Below are positions 5,346 through 6,627 of a DNA stretch of 6,627 nt, piece after piece; position 1 is the stretch's first letter; every line of letters starts with the position of its first letter. The stretch comes from F23-B02 sp963625655 (GTDB taxonomy: Bacteria; Bacillota; Clostridia; Oscillospirales; Oscillospiraceae), in NCBI GenBank assembly GCA_963625655.1, contig CAVFTS010000046.1:1-6627 (forward strand), in the 5' to 3' direction. The position numbers were made by a program, and so were the translations under genes. The notes beneath the pieces are model-generated. The model was not told where the DNA came from, did no database searches, and saw only the letters and a program-made list of their open reading frames with translations.

Positions 5346-6627
5346 TTTTTCTCGGCCTCCTTTGCAGCGGCTTCCGCTCTTGCCTTCTCCTCCGCTGCCT
5401 TGGCTGCGAAGAGAAGCTTTGCGGTCTTGAAGGAGTGGGTCAGCGGCATTCTGCCGGGGCAGTTGTAGGAGCAGCTGCCGCACTCGAAGCAGTCAAGAAT
5501 GTGGTACTTCTTCATGTTCTCGAAGTCACCCTTCTTGAAGTATGCATACATATAAACGGGCTCAAGTCCCATGGGGCATACGGTGATGCACTTGCCGCAG
5601 CGTATGCAGGTGGGATTTTCGACCGTTCTGTCCTCTTCCTCGGTGAAGAAAAGGATGCCTGCCGTACCCTTGATGTTCACGGCGTCGAGGTTGGTGGCTA
5701 TAAGACCCATCATCGGTCCGCCGAGGACGATCTTCTTGGGGGTCTTTACAAAGCCGCCGCACTGCTCGACTATGTATCTGAAGGGAGTACCGATACGGCA
5801 CTGCAGGTTGAAGGGCTTTGCTATTGCGGAGCCGCCCACGGTGAGTATACGCTCAAAGCAGGGAACGCCTTCGTAGCAAGCCTTGTAGATCGCATATGCG
5901 GTCTGGGTGCTGATAACGTTGCAGCCGACGCCTGCGGGCAGTCCGCCGGGCTTGACCTCACGGTTCGTGATGACCTTGATCTGCATTTTCTCTGCGCCCT
6001 GGGGGTACTTGACCTCTTCGGGAACTATCTCGACGCCGTACTTTGCGGGGTCCTTCGAGTTGAGAATTTCGATGGCGTCCATCTTATTCTTCTCGATGCC
6101 GTAGTACGCCTTGTCGAGACCGCTGGCAATGCGGGCAAGCTCGATACCGCGAAGCAGCTCTTCGGGATGAAGCTTCATGGTCCAGTGGTCGCCGTTAAGG
6201 TAAGGCTCACATTCCGCACCGTTGATGATGAGGGTATCGACCTTGCCGAGACCGCTCTTGATCTTGAATGCGGTGGGGAACATTGCGCCGCCCATGCCGA
6301 CGATGCCTGCTTCACGCAGACGTGCGATTATCGCTTCGGGATCCTTAAGCTCTTCCTCGGTGAGGGGAGCCATATCCTTGCACGGGGTATCCTGATAGTC
6401 GTTTTCGATAACGACTGCCGGGATCATGTCGCCCAGGGGATGGGGTCTGGGCTCAATTGCTACTACCTTGCCGGAGACGGGAGAATGCACCGGGGCGGAG
6501 ACGGGGGCGGGATTCTCGCCGATCTTCTGACCCATGGTGACATAGTCGCCTACCGCTACCAGCGGCTGGCAAGGTGCGCCGATGTGCTGTGCCATCGGAA
6601 CAATGACCTGAGGCGGCGGGGTTACGA
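5342..6627 (-). CDS. rnfC: RnfC, NAD-side subunit of the Rnf ferredoxin:NAD+ oxidoreductase (5' end cut by window edge)
   Basis: This is the peripheral cytoplasmic subunit of the Rnf complex, thought to pass electrons to NAD+ through FMN and [4Fe-4S] clusters. The reading frame stays open to the right edge and 427 codons are visible. The Met at 6595 is internal: the residues before it (VTPPPQVIVP) continue the conserved RnfC N-terminal region leading into MAQHIGAP, so roughly 25-30 residues are probably missing. Seen motifs, numbered from the first visible codon, are a lipoyl-like N-terminal part (about 10-60), a glycine-rich NuoF-like segment GMGGAMFPTAFKI (about 110-122), INGAECEPYLNGDH (about 134-147), and LGGPMMG (about 301-307). 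Two ferredoxin motifs follow: C340/C343/C346/C350 and C379/C382/C385/C389. The C-terminus is a short Ala/Lys/Glu tail, far shorter than the long Ala-rich extension of proteobacterial RnfC. Its TGA stop overlaps the GTG start of rnfD. Confidence 0.97.
   Translation of the reverse strand, partial: VTPPPQVIVPMAQHIGAPCQPLVAVGDYVTMGQKIGENPAPVSAPVHSPVSGKVVAIEPRPHPLGDMIPAVVIENDYQDTPCKDMAPLTEEELKDPEAIIARLREAGIVGMGGAMFPTAFKIKSGLGKVDTLIINGAECEPYLNGDHWTMKLHPEELLRGIELARIASGLDKAYYGIEKNKMDAIEILNSKDPAKYGVEIVPEEVKYPQGAEKMQIKVITNREVKPGGLPAGVGCNVISTQTAYAIYKACYEGVPCFERILTVGGSAIAKPFNLQCRIGTPFRYIVEQCGGFVKTPKKIVLGGPMMGLIATNLDAVNIKGTAGILFFTEEEDRTVENPTCIRCGKCITVCPMGLEPVYMYAYFKKGDFENMKKYHILDCFECGSCSYNCPGRMPLTHSFKTAKLLFAAKAAEEKARAEAAAKEAEKK
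5356..5360 (-). promoter_or_regulatory. Shine-Dalgarno of rnfD, inside the rnfC coding end
   Basis: GGAGG lies 10 nt upstream of the GTG at 5345 and fixes that codon as the rnfD start. It is read in rnfC as AAG GAG GCC (Lys-Glu-Ala). Confidence 0.85.

Noticed and set aside
5346..5483. Upstream ATG at 5483 as the rnfD start
   Set aside because: The extra 46 residues are non-conserved and out of frame inside rnfC. GTG at 5345 has the GGAGG site and the family N-terminus.
6593..6595. Met at 6595 as the rnfC start
   Set aside because: The frame remains open to the edge, and the upstream residues match the conserved region before the QHIGAP motif of RnfC.
1..6627. CRISPR array, insertion sequence or phage genes
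   Set aside because: No spaced direct repeats, transposase motifs or terminal inverted repeats are visible. The region looks like ordinary chromosomal core.

Overview
The window most likely comes from a spore-forming member of the Clostridia, perhaps of the Oscillospiraceae/Ruminococcaceae type. The pointers are a clostridial-order Rnf operon (C-D-G-E-A-B), a SleB-type spore-cortex hydrolase, strong GGAGG ribosome binding sites, and GC-rich coding sequence next to AT-rich control regions. Taxonomy is inference from gene content. All genes that I accept lie on the minus strand, so the window is transcribed from right to left.

Positions 6627-1656 hold an almost complete rnfCDGEAB operon; only the first few dozen codons of rnfC are cut off by the right edge. 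It encodes the membrane ferredoxin:NAD+ oxidoreductase, which couples electron transfer from reduced ferredoxin to NAD+ with Na+ or H+ export. RnfB (many Fe-S cysteines) accepts electrons. RnfA and RnfE are paired membrane subunits with the cysteines of a shared membrane cluster, RnfG and RnfD carry covalent-FMN threonine motifs, and RnfC is the NAD-side subunit. Junctions are very tight (overlaps of 4, 4 and 1 nt; gaps of 14 and 12 nt). A strong intrinsic terminator at 1640-1611 ends the operon.

Positions 1610-884 hold a sleB-like gene (signal peptide, peptidoglycan-binding domain, SleB/CwlJ hydrolase domain). A near-consensus forespore sigma-G promoter directly abuts the rnf terminator. Next, 882-318 hold a housekeeping-type promoter and a small zinc-ribbon membrane protein of the DUF4870/Tic20-like type.

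Positions 317-1 hold no gene. They contain two promoters with perfect TTGACA -35 boxes and 17-nt spacers, AT-rich upstream stretches, a boxB-like hairpin, a boxA-like element and another small hairpin, all reading off the left edge. I read this as the promoter and antitermination leader of a ribosomal RNA operon lying just outside the window. No wholly new system is evident. The points most worth a second look are the rRNA-type leader, the sigma-G promoter and the way three rnf subunit C-termini encode the next gene's Shine-Dalgarno.
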